Source: Nitrososphaerota archaeon (GTDB lineage: Archaea > Thermoproteota > Nitrososphaeria > Nitrososphaerales > UBA183). From it: DNA of 38,845 nt. Of this stretch, positions 7,712 to 16,285 are shown piece after piece (position 1 is the stretch's first letter; each line of letters starts with the position of its first letter). The translations under genes and the position numbers were made by a program. The DNA is taken from positions 1-38,845 of the forward strand of contig JAFMAA010000007.1 of assembly GCA_029785235.1 (NCBI GenBank). Reading direction: 5' to 3'. Below the pieces are notes generated by a model that saw only the letters and a list, made by a program, of their open reading frames with translations, ran no database searches and was not told the origin of the DNA.

Positions 7712-8007
7712 TCAGACTCTGCGGCCAAGACTGTTCAATGCCTCGTCGATGTCGTTCAGCGCAACGACTTCCTCTCCAAACGTCTCTGTGCTCCTGTCCC
7801 AGGCTGCGAGGGCGCGATGGATGACGACTGTTCTCAATTCCTCCAAAATGCCTTTGAGACGATTGGCTTCGCCTAGCGTTTCGGCCAGTGCCTAATCGCC
7901 TTCTCTGCGCGTGACTGGATGTACTCTTTCCACCTTATAGGATCTTTCATCAAGTCATCGAGCTTCCTCATCAGCTCTTCATCCTCCATCGATCCAGTCT
8001 TCAACAT
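7712..8007 (-). pseudogene. frameshifted small helical hypothetical protein
   Basis: From ATG 8007 (or 7989) the frame reads EDEELMRKLDDLMKDPIRW, then SRAEKAIR, and stops at TAG. The adjacent frame continues at once with ALAETLGEANRLKGILEEL and FGEEVVALNDIDEALNSLG, stopping at 7712. Both halves are strongly protein-like and helical, so one gene of about 92-98 residues has been split by a single frameshift near 7895. No family is recognised. It sits between the tRNA-Lys 3' fragment at 7611 and the tRNA-derived element at 8222. Confidence 0.55.
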
Positions 8008-8221
8008 GCGGGTCTCCCTGTTTCTGACTTATAGGTTCTACTGCAAATCCGGCAGCAAAACTGAAGACACCACAGCGAAAGTGACCCCAGTAGGACCCGT
8101 GCAAGGGTGGCCTGTCTTGAGCAGATTTGTGCTCATTTCTTGGTGTTCGTTCCTTCACAGATTTGTTGGGTGGAAGTTGGCGGATCTTGCCAGCCGCGAG
8201 ACGGGCTCGAACACAGGGTAG

Positions 8222-8286
8222 CATGAACCCGTTCATTTCGATACCATTTCTAGCTGCGAAAATGCGCCGGTTCCCGTCGGGCCTGC
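8222..8286 (+). repeat. tRNA-derived dispersed element, copy A
   Basis: About 65 bases, starting CATGAACCCGTTC, with the core CTAGCTGCGAAAATGC and ending GTTCCCGTCGGGCCTGC. The last part copies the 3' end of tRNA-Lys. The core is shared with copies near 28.8 and 35.0 kb (both minus strand), and its flank with the copy at 35.9 kb. Confidence 0.65.
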
Positions 8287-8295
8287 ACTCATACG

Positions 8296-9192
8296 AGTTT
8301 AAACCCGCCCCGTTTAATCTCAAGAGTCGCATCTGCTGGCAGGTCAACCTGTTCAGATCGGCAGCTACAGGCGCCAGTGGATTAGGGTTTCCTTCCAATC
8401 GCCGCGCCTTCCGAGGCGTGCATACTGACCCTGGAAGAGGAAGGGCGGGACATCGCCGAGGTTAGGGCTACAACTTGTCAAGAGACTTCAGACCCATCGA
8501 TGTCGGCAATAGATGGCTTTCCATGCGGCTCGAATCGAACACAGATATGGCACATTCCGTTCGCTGATGGTCTGATTGTGTCCACAGCGGCGATCTTCAA
8601 AGTTCCATGCTGCATCGATGACTCTCATTTTCATGGGATAGAAGGAGTAGCCACAAGGCGGATAGGCTGATGTCACCCGCCATCATGCTGAAAGACCGGC
8701 GCCGGCCCCTTCTCCCCGTTTCATCCTGCTGACCTCCAGTTTCAGGACCGCTTCTAGCCGCATTTTCACAGCGAACCGCGTGGATGTCGCACCAAAATGA
8801 AGGGGAAAGGCGTTTGATATGCTCTTCCAACCGAACCCCTCGCGGCACCACTGCGTCCACGCAGGCGCCTAGAAGGCAGGTGGAAAGCTCAGATTCAGGC
8901 TGGCATCTATGCGGGTCGCAGGCTGGCCTGTCGGAGGCAGCACTACCCAGCCTCCACAGCTGAGATCATCCCTTCGGCGAACGACTCGAGGAGCTGCGCC
9001 TATGGTGTTGTGGGGTGCTTTCCTGACTGTACGTTAGCTCAGTTGACCAAGACAAAGAGCTGTCGTCGGTTCGCCCTGCTCTTGCCGCTCCATCTGTCCG
9101 GAGGACCTGGCTTCGCGAAGCCCCCTCGTCGGTGGGACAAGGTCGGAAGAGAGGCTAAGGATGAACCCATGTTCCCGCTCGGACCGACTTCC
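8296..9192. other. no convincing gene (decayed region)
   Basis: About 900 bases without a supported gene. A plus-strand frame ending at 8670 (TLEEEGRDIAEVRATT, later IWHIPFADGLIVSTAAIF) and a minus-strand frame at 8488-8676 with a CGYSFYP...CGHNQ spacing look slightly protein-like and may be remnants. No start signals, repeats or RNA genes were seen. Confidence 0.4.
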
Positions 9193-10404
9193 TCAATGCA
9201 GGAGCTCCCATTGGACGAACTGCTGGATGATTTCAGCCACGAAGAGGGCGACGATGATTGTCTCCAACAATATCTCTCGCCTGTGAGACATCTGCTCTGA
9301 GACCAGCGAATAGATGTCCTCCAATATGCCGAGCTTCCCAGAGAGCGACGCGTCCCAGTCCTTCAGCCGGAGCTTTTCGGCAATACTACTGTAGACTCGG
9401 GCGATGTACCACTCGCCTATGAACTTGGTGTAGTTCTTAGTGGCTTCCACAACGCTGTCTATCTCTATGCGCTGCTCCGCGACCTTCCTTGCGACCGTCC
9501 CAGAGCTCCCGAACAGCGTCCTCCTGGAGGAGCGCCTGGTCAGGTCCAGGGACGCTTTCCCCACGAGTTCGTCAAGCAGACTGTCATAGTACCGCATCTC
9601 AAGAAGCTGGAGGTTGGCCAGCTCTATCACAAGTAAGATGGCTCCGTAGTCCCCGGATGGGTCCACCACCAGCGCAGCGCTCCAGTCGATGAACACTGCG
9701 TCGTCGGCGTAGTACGATGTCCTGGACTTCAAGGTGCTCGCAATCTGCGACTGGGACATCTGAGTGTCGCTGGTGTCTCCTGTCAGTATCTTCGCGAGCA
9801 TCTCGTCAGCGGTCCCGTCCAGGGGCGCGCAGTCCACGCAGAACGTGGTGTACTCCTCTGGCTCGGTGGTCATTCTCAGATTGTTCACGTATGGGCCGAT
9901 GTCGCTCAACACCTTCTTCACCGTCGACAGAGCGAAGTCCTTCACCTGTAATGTTCTGCCACTCAACACGAGAGTCGGGCTGCTGTATTTCGTGAGATTC
10001 TCCAGGGATTCTCCGTCCAGAGGAATCGACACAGTGACAGATATGGCGCCAACCTCGTAAGCCTTGGCCGCCACTGCCACCTCGACGGTGCCCTGACGAA
10101 TCCCTTGGACCTCAGCGACCTCAGAATCGGCGGTGATCAAAAGAGGCGAGGGACTGACTGTGATGTAATTGGGCATCAGCTTCGTGTACTCGAAGCCTAC
10201 AGGCTTGGTCAGCTTGGCCACCCGTTCGATCCGTGCGATGTCGATTTCGCTCCCGACGTCGTAGATGTAAAGGTAGTTGACGCTCCCCCTGACTATCAAG
10301 GGCCAATCCCGACAAGACGGGTCTACTATGTCTGCCGCTCGGTGCCTTTGTGGCTCTGCGGATGGAACGTCGGCGCATCTGCGCAGTCCCGCAGGGCTGC
10401 TCAT
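9193..10404 (-). CDS. RMD1/YagE-like (DUF155-type) membrane-anchored protein
   Basis: About 403 residues. Near residue 50 it has NYLYIYDVGSEIDIARIE, and the C-terminal third has WYIARVYSSIAEKLRL, LGILEDIYSLVSEQMSHRRE and LLETIIVALFVAEIIQQF. The end matches RMD1/YagE proteins: coiled helices followed by one C-terminal membrane helix. Function in archaea is not known. ATG 10404 is the nearest ATG to the AT-rich promoter, giving an almost leaderless transcript; a later GTG before NYLYIYD is possible because the first 45 residues are arginine/proline-rich and unlike the family. It is divergent from arsR, so both may share the promoter region. Confidence 0.65.
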   Translation of the reverse strand: MSSPAGLRRCADVPSAEPQRHRAADIVDPSCRDWPLIVRGSVNYLYIYDVGSEIDIARIERVAKLTKPVGFEYTKLMPNYITVSPSPLLITADSEVAEVQGIRQGTVEVAVAAKAYEVGAISVTVSIPLDGESLENLTKYSSPTLVLSGRTLQVKDFALSTVKKVLSDIGPYVNNLRMTTEPEEYTTFCVDCAPLDGTADEMLAKILTGDTSDTQMSQSQIASTLKSRTSYYADDAVFIDWSAALVVDPSGDYGAILLVIELANLQLLEMRYYDSLLDELVGKASLDLTRRSSRRTLFGSSGTVARKVAEQRIEIDSVVEATKNYTKFIGEWYIARVYSSIAEKLRLKDWDASLSGKLGILEDIYSLVSEQMSHRREILLETIIVALFVAEIIQQFVQWELLH

Positions 10405-10419
10405 AAGATGGTTCTCATA

Positions 10420-10440
10420 GATTAATATATATCTATATAT
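10420..10440. promoter_or_regulatory. AT-rich divergent promoter between arsR and RMD1-like gene
   Basis: This block contains only A and T apart from a single C (ATTAATATATATCTATATAT) in GC-rich DNA and can supply TATA boxes for both strands. ATG 10452 of arsR lies about 25 bases from it and ATG 10404 about 20 on the other side, so both messages would be nearly leaderless. ArsR dimers often bind over their own promoter; no clear dyad was found outside the AT run. Confidence 0.65.
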
Positions 10441-10451
10441 TGACACATAGC

Positions 10452-10826
10452 ATGAGCGAGCAGAACCCTTCGCTACGGCGGCTCATCCAGCTCAACATCT
10501 GCCAGCCTTCTGACATAAGCGAGGCCAGGGCAGAGGCAGAGAAGCTGGCTACCTCGGAGTTCACGGCGAAGCTTCGCCAGATTGAGAGGCTGTTCGGGGC
10601 AGTCGGAGAGGCCAACAGGTTGAAGATCCTCCTCCTTCTTTCGAAGAGAGAGAAGTGCGTGTGCGAGCTGGAGTCGGCCCTCGGAATGTCTCAGCCGACC
10701 GTGTCGCACCACCTGGGGGTGCTGGAGCAGGCAGGCCTTGTCAAGAGGAGCAAGAAGGGGAGGTGGGCCTTCTACGCGCCGGTGGAATCTCCTACAATGG
10801 ACCTGATCGTGCGTCTTACAAGATAG
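10452..10826 (+). CDS. arsR: ArsR-family arsenic-responsive repressor
   Basis: A 124-residue winged-helix protein. The segment [20 protein letters not shown] leads into [21 protein letters not shown], the helix-turn-helix with the Cys69-Val-Cys71 pair of the ArsR ELCVCDL metal site; Cys17 may be a third ligand. ArsR repressors release DNA when As(III) or Sb(III) binds. The wing follows ([17 protein letters not shown]). ATG 10452 is preferred over TTG 10440 because of its distance from the AT-rich promoter. It precedes an arsenite efflux pump and an arsenate reductase on the same strand, which fixes its role. Confidence 0.9.
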   Translation: MSEQNPSLRRLIQLNICQPSDISEARAEAEKLATSEFTAKLRQIERLFGAVGEANRLKILLLLSKREKCVCELESALGMSQPTVSHHLGVLEQAGLVKRSKKGRWAFYAPVESPTMDLIVRLTR

Positions 10827-11965
10827 GGGGGCCGAACTCGAACAAGAAACCGAAACGCCTCTCATCTCTTGACCGGTTTCTGACTCTGTGGATATTCCTC
10901 GCGATGGCCGCAGGAGTGGCCGCCGGTTACCTCTTCCCCGGCCTCTCAAGCGGGCTGAACTCGCTGAGCATCGGATCGACTTCGATCCCGATTGCCCTGG
11001 GGCTGATCTGGATGATGTATCCTCCCCTGGCGCGGGTCAAGTACGAAGACCTCGGGAAGATAGTGGGAGGGAAGGGCTCCAAGACGATGCTCTCAGCCTC
11101 GTTGGCGCTGAACTGGGTGGTCGGACCACTGCTCATGTTTGCTTTGGCATGGGTGTTCCTCTCAGGATATCCTGACCTCAGGGACGGGCTGATACTGATT
11201 GGGATTGCGAGGTGCATAGCCATGGTGATAGTCTGGAACGGGCTCGCCGGAGGCGACAGCGAGTGGGCAGCGATCCTCGTGGCCTTCAACTCAGTCTTCC
11301 AAGTGCTGTTCTACAGCATCCTCGCCTACTTCTACATCACCGTCGCCAGCGGCTGGATAGCGGGGCAGGCAACAGTGGTCAACATCTCGCTTCTAGCTGT
11401 GGCCCAGTCGGTCGCGGTCTATCTCGGCATCCCGTTCCTTGGAGGGATAGCCACCCGGTTCTACTTCATGAAGCGCAAGGGGCTGGAGTGGTACGCGAAG
11501 ACGCTTGTCCCCAAGTTGGCCCCGACATCCCTCCTGGCGCTTCTCTTCACAATCTTCGTGATGTTCTCTCTCAAGGGATCGGTCATCGTCACCATACCCT
11601 CCGGCGTCGTCTTGGTGGCGGTCCCCCTTCTGATTTACTTCTTCATAATGTTCTTCGCCTCGTTCGCCCTCGGGGTGTACTCGAAGCTGGACTATCCTAA
11701 GACCACCACCCTCGCTTTCACGGCTGCCAGCAACAACTTCGAACTCGCGATAGCGGTGGCCGTGTCGGTATTCGGTCTGGCATCGCAGGAAGCGTTCGCC
11801 ACTGTCATCGGGCCGCTCATCGAGGTCCCTGTCATGATAGGCCTCGTCAACGTCGCCCATTGGCTTCGAAAGAGGTACTTCGCCCGAGCCCCCATCGATT
11901 GTGGAGCACCGACCCCCTTGGGCGAAGGGTATGTGGTGGGCGGGGTATGGCAGGAGATGCGCTAG
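10763..11965 (+). CDS. arsB/acr3: ACR3-type arsenite efflux transporter
   Basis: An integral membrane protein with about ten helices. It opens with [20 protein letters not shown] and has [40 protein letters not shown] (conserved Cys) and [16 protein letters not shown] (conserved Glu), all ACR3 signatures. It exports arsenite using the membrane potential. The start is unclear: between arsR's stop and the first helix there is no ATG, GTG or TTG in frame. The nearest is GTG 10763, inside arsR, which gives 400 residues and a 64-base overlap. A rare start codon or a frameshift that fuses it to arsR translation is possible. Confidence 0.88.
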   Translation: MGLLRAGGISYNGPDRASYKIGGPNSNKKPKRLSSLDRFLTLWIFLAMAAGVAAGYLFPGLSSGLNSLSIGSTSIPIALGLIWMMYPPLARVKYEDLGKIVGGKGSKTMLSASLALNWVVGPLLMFALAWVFLSGYPDLRDGLILIGIARCIAMVIVWNGLAGGDSEWAAILVAFNSVFQVLFYSILAYFYITVASGWIAGQATVVNISLLAVAQSVAVYLGIPFLGGIATRFYFMKRKGLEWYAKTLVPKLAPTSLLALLFTIFVMFSLKGSVIVTIPSGVVLVAVPLLIYFFIMFFASFALGVYSKLDYPKTTTLAFTAASNNFELAIAVAVSVFGLASQEAFATVIGPLIEVPVMIGLVNVAHWLRKRYFARAPIDCGAPTPLGEGYVVGGVWQEMR

Positions 11966-12400
11966 ATGGGGGCAACAGGGAGGCATGGCGTCAGGACGCG
12001 GTTCCTCTTCGTCTGCGTGGAGAACGCTGGGAGAAGTCAGATGGCCGAGGCGTTCGCCCGGCGGGCGGGGCTCGACGCTGCAAGCGCCGGGACGGTCCCT
12101 GCCGGGTCGGTGAACAGAGTGGTGATAGAGGCCATGGCAGAGAAGGGGCTCGACCTGTCTGCCAACGAGCCGAAGATGCTCTCCTTTGAAATGATCGACC
12201 GGGCCGACGTAGTGGTCACCATGGGATGCTCGGTCGAGAAGGTGTGTCCCAGGCCGATGCTTGACAGGATGCAGAAGAAGGTGGTCGACTGGGGCCTCGA
12301 AGACCCGAAGGCGAAGGGCCTCCCCGAGATCAGGAGGATCAGGGACGAGATTGAAAGGATGGTCGAGGAGCTCGCCCGTTTCGCGCAGGGCTCTTCCTAG
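11966..12400 (+). CDS. arsC: arsenate reductase, low-molecular-weight phosphatase type
   Basis: A 144-residue protein with the P-loop CVENAGRSQMAEAF (Cys-x5-Arg-Ser), AGTVPAGSVN and VVVTMGCSVEKVCP, where a second Cys can form the relay disulfide of thioredoxin-coupled arsenate reductases. It reduces As(V) to As(III), which the adjacent ACR3 pump exports. ATG directly follows the transporter's TAG with no gap, so the two are co-translated. The last 62 bases overlap the end of the convergent mannosidase gene. Confidence 0.88.
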   Translation: MGATGRHGVRTRFLFVCVENAGRSQMAEAFARRAGLDAASAGTVPAGSVNRVVIEAMAEKGLDLSANEPKMLSFEMIDRADVVVTMGCSVEKVCPRPMLDRMQKKVVDWGLEDPKAKGLPEIRRIRDEIERMVEELARFAQGSS

Positions 12401-14975
12401 CCTTAGGCCGGGCTCCACCTTTCCTCTTTAGGTCTGCGGCCAGGCCCGCCCTTATCGTAGCGATTTCGTTCCCCGAGACTTCGAGTTCTATCCGCCTGCC
12501 GACAGGGCGCATCTCTCTTTCTGCGGTCTCCAAGAGGTTGGTCGTGACCGCGACCAGGGGGGCCCACGCGAGCTCCACAGTCGCCTTGGCCGGTCTCCCC
12601 GACGTCTCATAGAGCCGGAGGACGACATTGTCAGATTCCTCCGCCTTTTTGAAGACCGTCAGAATGATGCCCCCAGGACCGGCTGAGACGAAAGACATCT
12701 CTTTGGGCAGTCGCCCCTCGTGCCCAGACTCTAACACTGTCGCCAGCGGATAGTTGAACTCGTATGCCTTCCTGGCGGTGGCCGCCTTGTTGAAGTCCGA
12801 GGTGTGAGGGTAGAGGGCGTAGGCCGTCTCGTGCGTGCCCTGGTCTGTCAACAGCCCCTTTGACCTTGCGACCGGAGGGAGGCCGAACCCTGCCCGGAGC
12901 CTGAACGGGTACTCTGCGCTCCTGAGCAGGGTCATCCGCATGACGTCGTTCGCCACGTCGAACCCATATTTGCAGTCGTTCAGGAGGCTCACTCCATACG
13001 AGCGGTCTTCCGAGGAGTGGTCTATCCACTTCTGACCGGGCACCTCGTACTTCGACCTCTCAGCGAGGGTCGCCTCGGGGGAGACTGGATTCCTGCGCCT
13101 TATGTGCCCGTATGGGACCTCATACGTGGTAAAATCGTCGTGGGCGGCCAGCGGGAAGGCGACCTTTGCGAGCCTGTGCTCGGCGTGCCAATCAGCCAGG
13201 AGTTCGAACTCGACAAGGGGAGAGCCCGCAGACAGGACGATTTCTTGGACGAACAGCGAATCCTCTCTCCCCTTCTGGGCGTACTTGTACTGTGCCCTCA
13301 CACGCGCCCTCACCGGCCCACGCTCGACCAGTGTTACCTCCTCCGGGGAGCGTAGTTCGACAGACTTCACTCCGCCTTCCTGTTGGTAGATGAATACCTC
13401 CCAGGCGTCGAAGATCGCCGCGTCCGCCCGCAAGCTTACGCAGGACCTGCCCCTCACCGGATAATCCTCAAAGACCTGAATCACACCTCCCGGACCCTTC
13501 AGGACCTCCCTGTGAGCAGTCCTGTCGTAGACGCTGTTGACCAGCCCCGTCCTCTTGTCTATCGTGACGGAGAGGAACTCGTTCTCAAGGCTGATCTCCT
13601 CCCTGCTCTCCTCAACAGTCATGGAACTCCTCCGCTGCATTCCGCGTCTCCCTGCGACCGCCCTGTACTCTTTGTATCCGATGGATGGGACGTCGTCGGC
13701 CCTGAATATGCGCTTCCCACCGGCGACCTTCTGGGAGGGGACCGCATTCCCCTTCTCATCAAGCAACCCGCGCTCGTCCCCCAGCACATCCTCCGGCACT
13801 TCCACGATGCCGCCCCTCCTCCACGACAGCGGATTGAATACGAGCAAGGACTGCCCCTCCCCTGTCGTGTCGGCCATCCCTGCGATGGCAGCCAACGAAC
13901 CAGAGACTGCCCGATTGGCGGCGGAGAATATCCACTCGAAATCCTTCTGGGAGTCCACATAGACTTCCGGAAGCGAAGAGCCTGAGAGGATGTCGTGGAA
14001 CTGGTTCAGGAGCAGCTTCTCCCAGGCCTCCCTGAGTTCGTCAGCCGGGTAGGCCAGGCCGAGCCTGTAGGCCACTGTGGCGAACTTCTCGGCTACCTCC
14101 AGGAGGCACTCCGCCTTCCTGTTGTTCCGCTTTGTCCTGGCCTGCGTGGTGTAGGTCCCGCGGTGGAACTGGAAGTAGAGCTCGTCAGCGACCTCGGGGA
14201 GCCTCTCTTCTGCAATCTTCTTGGCTATCCCATCTAGGTAGTCTAACGAGGTCGTGAGCGTCCCTTTTACGGGTCCCTCCCTACGTACGAGCCCCAGTGC
14301 CCTGTGCACCATCCCATCGGTGACCCCGCCTCCGTGGTCCCCCTCCCCGAAGAGGACAAGGATGTCATCGACCTGATGGCGCGCCTTGAGCTGCTTCAAC
14401 TGCTCGAGTACCCTCGCTTCGTCCACCTTCTCGTCGTAGGCGCCGACCATCTCGTGGGCGAGTATCGAAGAGCCGTCTGGCGAAGTCCATCGAAAGAAAT
14501 AGTGCGGGAATGCTACCGTATCGTTCCAGTTCAGCTTTTGTGTGAGGAAGAACTCCATCCCTGACTTCCGCATTATCTGGGGGAGCGTCCAGGGGAACCC
14601 GAAGGAGTCCGGGTACCATGCTACCTTCACATCGACTCCGAACTTCTTCGTGAAGTAGAGTTTCCCGAGTAGGTACTGCCGGACCAGGGATTCCCCGGAA
14701 GGCATGTTGGTGTCTGACTCGACCCACGCCCCTCCGACAACCTCCCAGGCCCTTTCCTCCACCTTCTTCCTCACCCTCTCGAAGGTCTCGGGGTGCGCCT
14801 CCTCCAGCCATTTGTAGTACTGCGCGCTGCTCTGACAAAATGTGAAAGAGTACTTCTCCATCAACCCGAGGACCTTCTCGCACCCCTCGCCGAGGGCCCG
14901 CCTCGTCTCGCCGAACGACCAGAGCCACGCTGCGTCCAGGTGGCTGTGGCCCAGGAAGTGGGCCTTCCCTTGCAC
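12339..14975 (-). CDS. GH38 alpha-mannosidase
   Basis: 878 residues, the usual GH38 size. Near the start are the zinc-binding HSHLDAAWLW (His12, Asp14) and AWYPDSFGFPWTLPQIM with the nucleophile Asp123. GEGDHGGGVTDGM carries the late zinc histidine. The C-terminal half is beta-rich, as in the family. Without a signal peptide it acts in the cytoplasm, cleaving alpha-mannosides, perhaps recycling mannose from glycans. The last 45 residues are basic and low in complexity and lie over the end of arsC; the stop may have been extended by mutation. The glycan genes at 18.3-21.9 kb are a possible context but not in the same operon. Confidence 0.9.
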   Translation of the reverse strand: MQGKAHFLGHSHLDAAWLWSFGETRRALGEGCEKVLGLMEKYSFTFCQSSAQYYKWLEEAHPETFERVRKKVEERAWEVVGGAWVESDTNMPSGESLVRQYLLGKLYFTKKFGVDVKVAWYPDSFGFPWTLPQIMRKSGMEFFLTQKLNWNDTVAFPHYFFRWTSPDGSSILAHEMVGAYDEKVDEARVLEQLKQLKARHQVDDILVLFGEGDHGGGVTDGMVHRALGLVRREGPVKGTLTTSLDYLDGIAKKIAEERLPEVADELYFQFHRGTYTTQARTKRNNRKAECLLEVAEKFATVAYRLGLAYPADELREAWEKLLLNQFHDILSGSSLPEVYVDSQKDFEWIFSAANRAVSGSLAAIAGMADTTGEGQSLLVFNPLSWRRGGIVEVPEDVLGDERGLLDEKGNAVPSQKVAGGKRIFRADDVPSIGYKEYRAVAGRRGMQRRSSMTVEESREEISLENEFLSVTIDKRTGLVNSVYDRTAHREVLKGPGGVIQVFEDYPVRGRSCVSLRADAAIFDAWEVFIYQQEGGVKSVELRSPEEVTLVERGPVRARVRAQYKYAQKGREDSLFVQEIVLSAGSPLVEFELLADWHAEHRLAKVAFPLAAHDDFTTYEVPYGHIRRRNPVSPEATLAERSKYEVPGQKWIDHSSEDRSYGVSLLNDCKYGFDVANDVMRMTLLRSAEYPFRLRAGFGLPPVARSKGLLTDQGTHETAYALYPHTSDFNKAATARKAYEFNYPLATVLESGHEGRLPKEMSFVSAGPGGIILTVFKKAEESDNVVLRLYETSGRPAKATVELAWAPLVAVTTNLLETAEREMRPVGRRIELEVSGNEIATIRAGLAADLKRKGGARPKARKSPARNGRAPRPSFQSRP

Positions 14976-15026
14976 TCTCTCCCGACCCGTCTGTTCTCCT
15001 CTCCCGCGCGCTGAGGGCTGATGGAG

Positions 15027-15038
15027 TCAGATAAACGA
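15027..15038 (-). promoter_or_regulatory. TATA-like box of the mannosidase gene
   Basis: On the minus strand the string CGTTTATCTG lies about 55 bases before ATG 14975. It is the only AT-rich tract in the gap. Confidence 0.35.
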
Positions 15039-15146
15039 CCCTGCAGCCTGGGGGCCCCGGGAGGCCCGGTCCCTTCCTGCCTCCCACCGGCTGCGCATTG
15101 GAGCTCGGTCGTAGGTTAATGAAGGGGTGCCCGCTCCAGGAGCCCT

Positions 15147-15284
15147 ATGTTCGTCTGCAGGGACCACCTCGAGTGTCCACAGGACAAGGGCTTCGACGAG
15201 CACTACCACTCGTTCGAGAAGTGCCGCGCCTGTGGAAGGATGACCACCTGCGCAGAATGCCTCTGCGGCCTCGGACGCCACTGA
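15147..15284 (+). CDS. 45-residue Cys-rich protein (zinc-ribbon-like)
   Basis: A complete short frame reads MFVCRDHLECPQDKGFDEH, HSFEKCRACGRMTTC and AECLCGLGRH. Six Cys and four His in C-x5-C, C-x2-C and C-x2-C-x-C spacing suggest a structural zinc site. An AGGAG ribosome-binding site lies about six bases upstream. A near-identical second copy exists at 3035-3173, broken by one base, so conservation of the protein sequence between the two supports real coding. Its function is unknown; possible roles include nucleic-acid or protein binding. It stands alone between the divergent mannosidase and the PH-like gene. Confidence 0.75.
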   Translation: MFVCRDHLECPQDKGFDEHYHSFEKCRACGRMTTCAECLCGLGRH

Positions 15285-15323
15285 CGTCCCAGGCGAGTCA
15301 GGAGGTCGGTCGCACCTTCCGCC

Positions 15324-15356
15324 GCGGGCTCTCCCGGCGCTGACGCCCGAGCCCGC
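15324..15356 (+). other. GC-rich hairpin after the Cys-rich gene
   Basis: The perfect 8-base arms GCGGGCTC and GAGCCCGC (15324-15331 and 15349-15356) enclose 17 bases, 40 bases after the stop. There is no T-run, so its role in termination is doubtful. Confidence 0.35.
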
Positions 15357-15360
15357 AGAA

Positions 15361-15370
15361 CCCTTATCAC
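15361..15370 (+). promoter_or_regulatory. TATA-like box before PH/GRAM-like gene
   Basis: CCCTTATCAC lies with its centre 30 bases before ATG 15396, fitting a leaderless archaeal message. Confidence 0.4.
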
Positions 15371-15395
15371 CCGAGGCCATCAAGCTCGGAGTAGC

Positions 15396-16112
15396 ATGAG
15401 CAGCGCGCAGCCCGAAGTGATCCTCGCCCAAGAGCAGGGGGCCGAGATGCGAGCCGGGGGCGCCTCGAAGGGGCTGGAGGCGGAGTTCGGAGCTGGCGTT
15501 AAGGAAGGGACCCTCGTTCTCACCAACAGGCGGCTAATCTTCGTCTGCACCAATGACAAGGGCGAGGAGCTCCCCGTAGGATACTTCTCAGATCACCTCC
15601 TGCTGTACTCCGAAGTGGAAGACCTCGACAACGTCCCCGCCAGGGCTCCTAACGTGTTCATCCCGCTCGCCTCCGTTTCGGTGAAGGGACACAAGGGGGA
15701 GTTCGGGAGGCCCAGCCTCCAGGCCTCGTGGAAGGACGAGGCCGGGACCCACGATCTCGTATTCGTCGAGACGCTCACTGGAAGGAGGAAGCGGAACCTG
15801 AACGACTGGGCCTCGGTCATCGAGGGAGTCAGGGACGGGACCCGAAAGCTGCTGTCGCTGCAGATGCCTTCCTCCAGCACCTCGCTCGAAGGCAAGATGA
15901 TGCACGTGCTGGCCGACATGCAGGAGAAGGGAGTGCTTGAAATCGAAGAATCGGTGGAGGGCGAGTACAAGGTCGACCTGGACCCGGACGAGGTCCAAGC
16001 AGCCTGTGACCGGCTCTCTTCGCAGAAGCTTCTGGTCCGCTTCCCAGACCCGAGCGGGGACATCTTCTATCGGAGGGCCTCGGCCTTGGGCGATGACGGC
16101 TTCTCTAGCTGA
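15396..16112 (+). CDS. hypothetical protein with PH/GRAM-like N-terminal domain
   Basis: 238 residues. Residues 36-120 carry VKEGTLVLTNRRLIFVC and later NVFIPLASVSVKG, the beta pattern of bacterial PH/GRAM-like domains in which a 'TNRRLIF' strand is typical. The C-terminal third (LEGKMMHVLADMQEKGVLEI, then DRLSSQKLLVRFPDPSGD) looks like a winged-helix or helical module. There is no signal peptide or membrane helix. Cytoplasmic; function unknown. It appears to be a single-gene transcript. Confidence 0.65.
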   Translation: MSSAQPEVILAQEQGAEMRAGGASKGLEAEFGAGVKEGTLVLTNRRLIFVCTNDKGEELPVGYFSDHLLLYSEVEDLDNVPARAPNVFIPLASVSVKGHKGEFGRPSLQASWKDEAGTHDLVFVETLTGRRKRNLNDWASVIEGVRDGTRKLLSLQMPSSSTSLEGKMMHVLADMQEKGVLEIEESVEGEYKVDLDPDEVQAACDRLSSQKLLVRFPDPSGDIFYRRASALGDDGFSS

Positions 16113-16285
16113 GCTGAAGACCAGTCCGGTCGTTCTTCGGAGTGCTCACGCGGGGTCGGTCTCCAGGTCAACGGCGACCGAGCCAATTGATTAGGAGGAC
16201 TGTTTCCAATCGTCGCCCCAATCAGGCGACTGATGCTCGCATCACAAAAACAGGGGGAGAGACCCGTGGTGAGACCACAGGTCAC

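Noticed and set aside
8488..8676. Small zinc-finger-like frame on the minus strand
   Set aside because: Cys/His spacing is irregular, no ribosome-binding site or TATA box, and the opposite strand is equally open.
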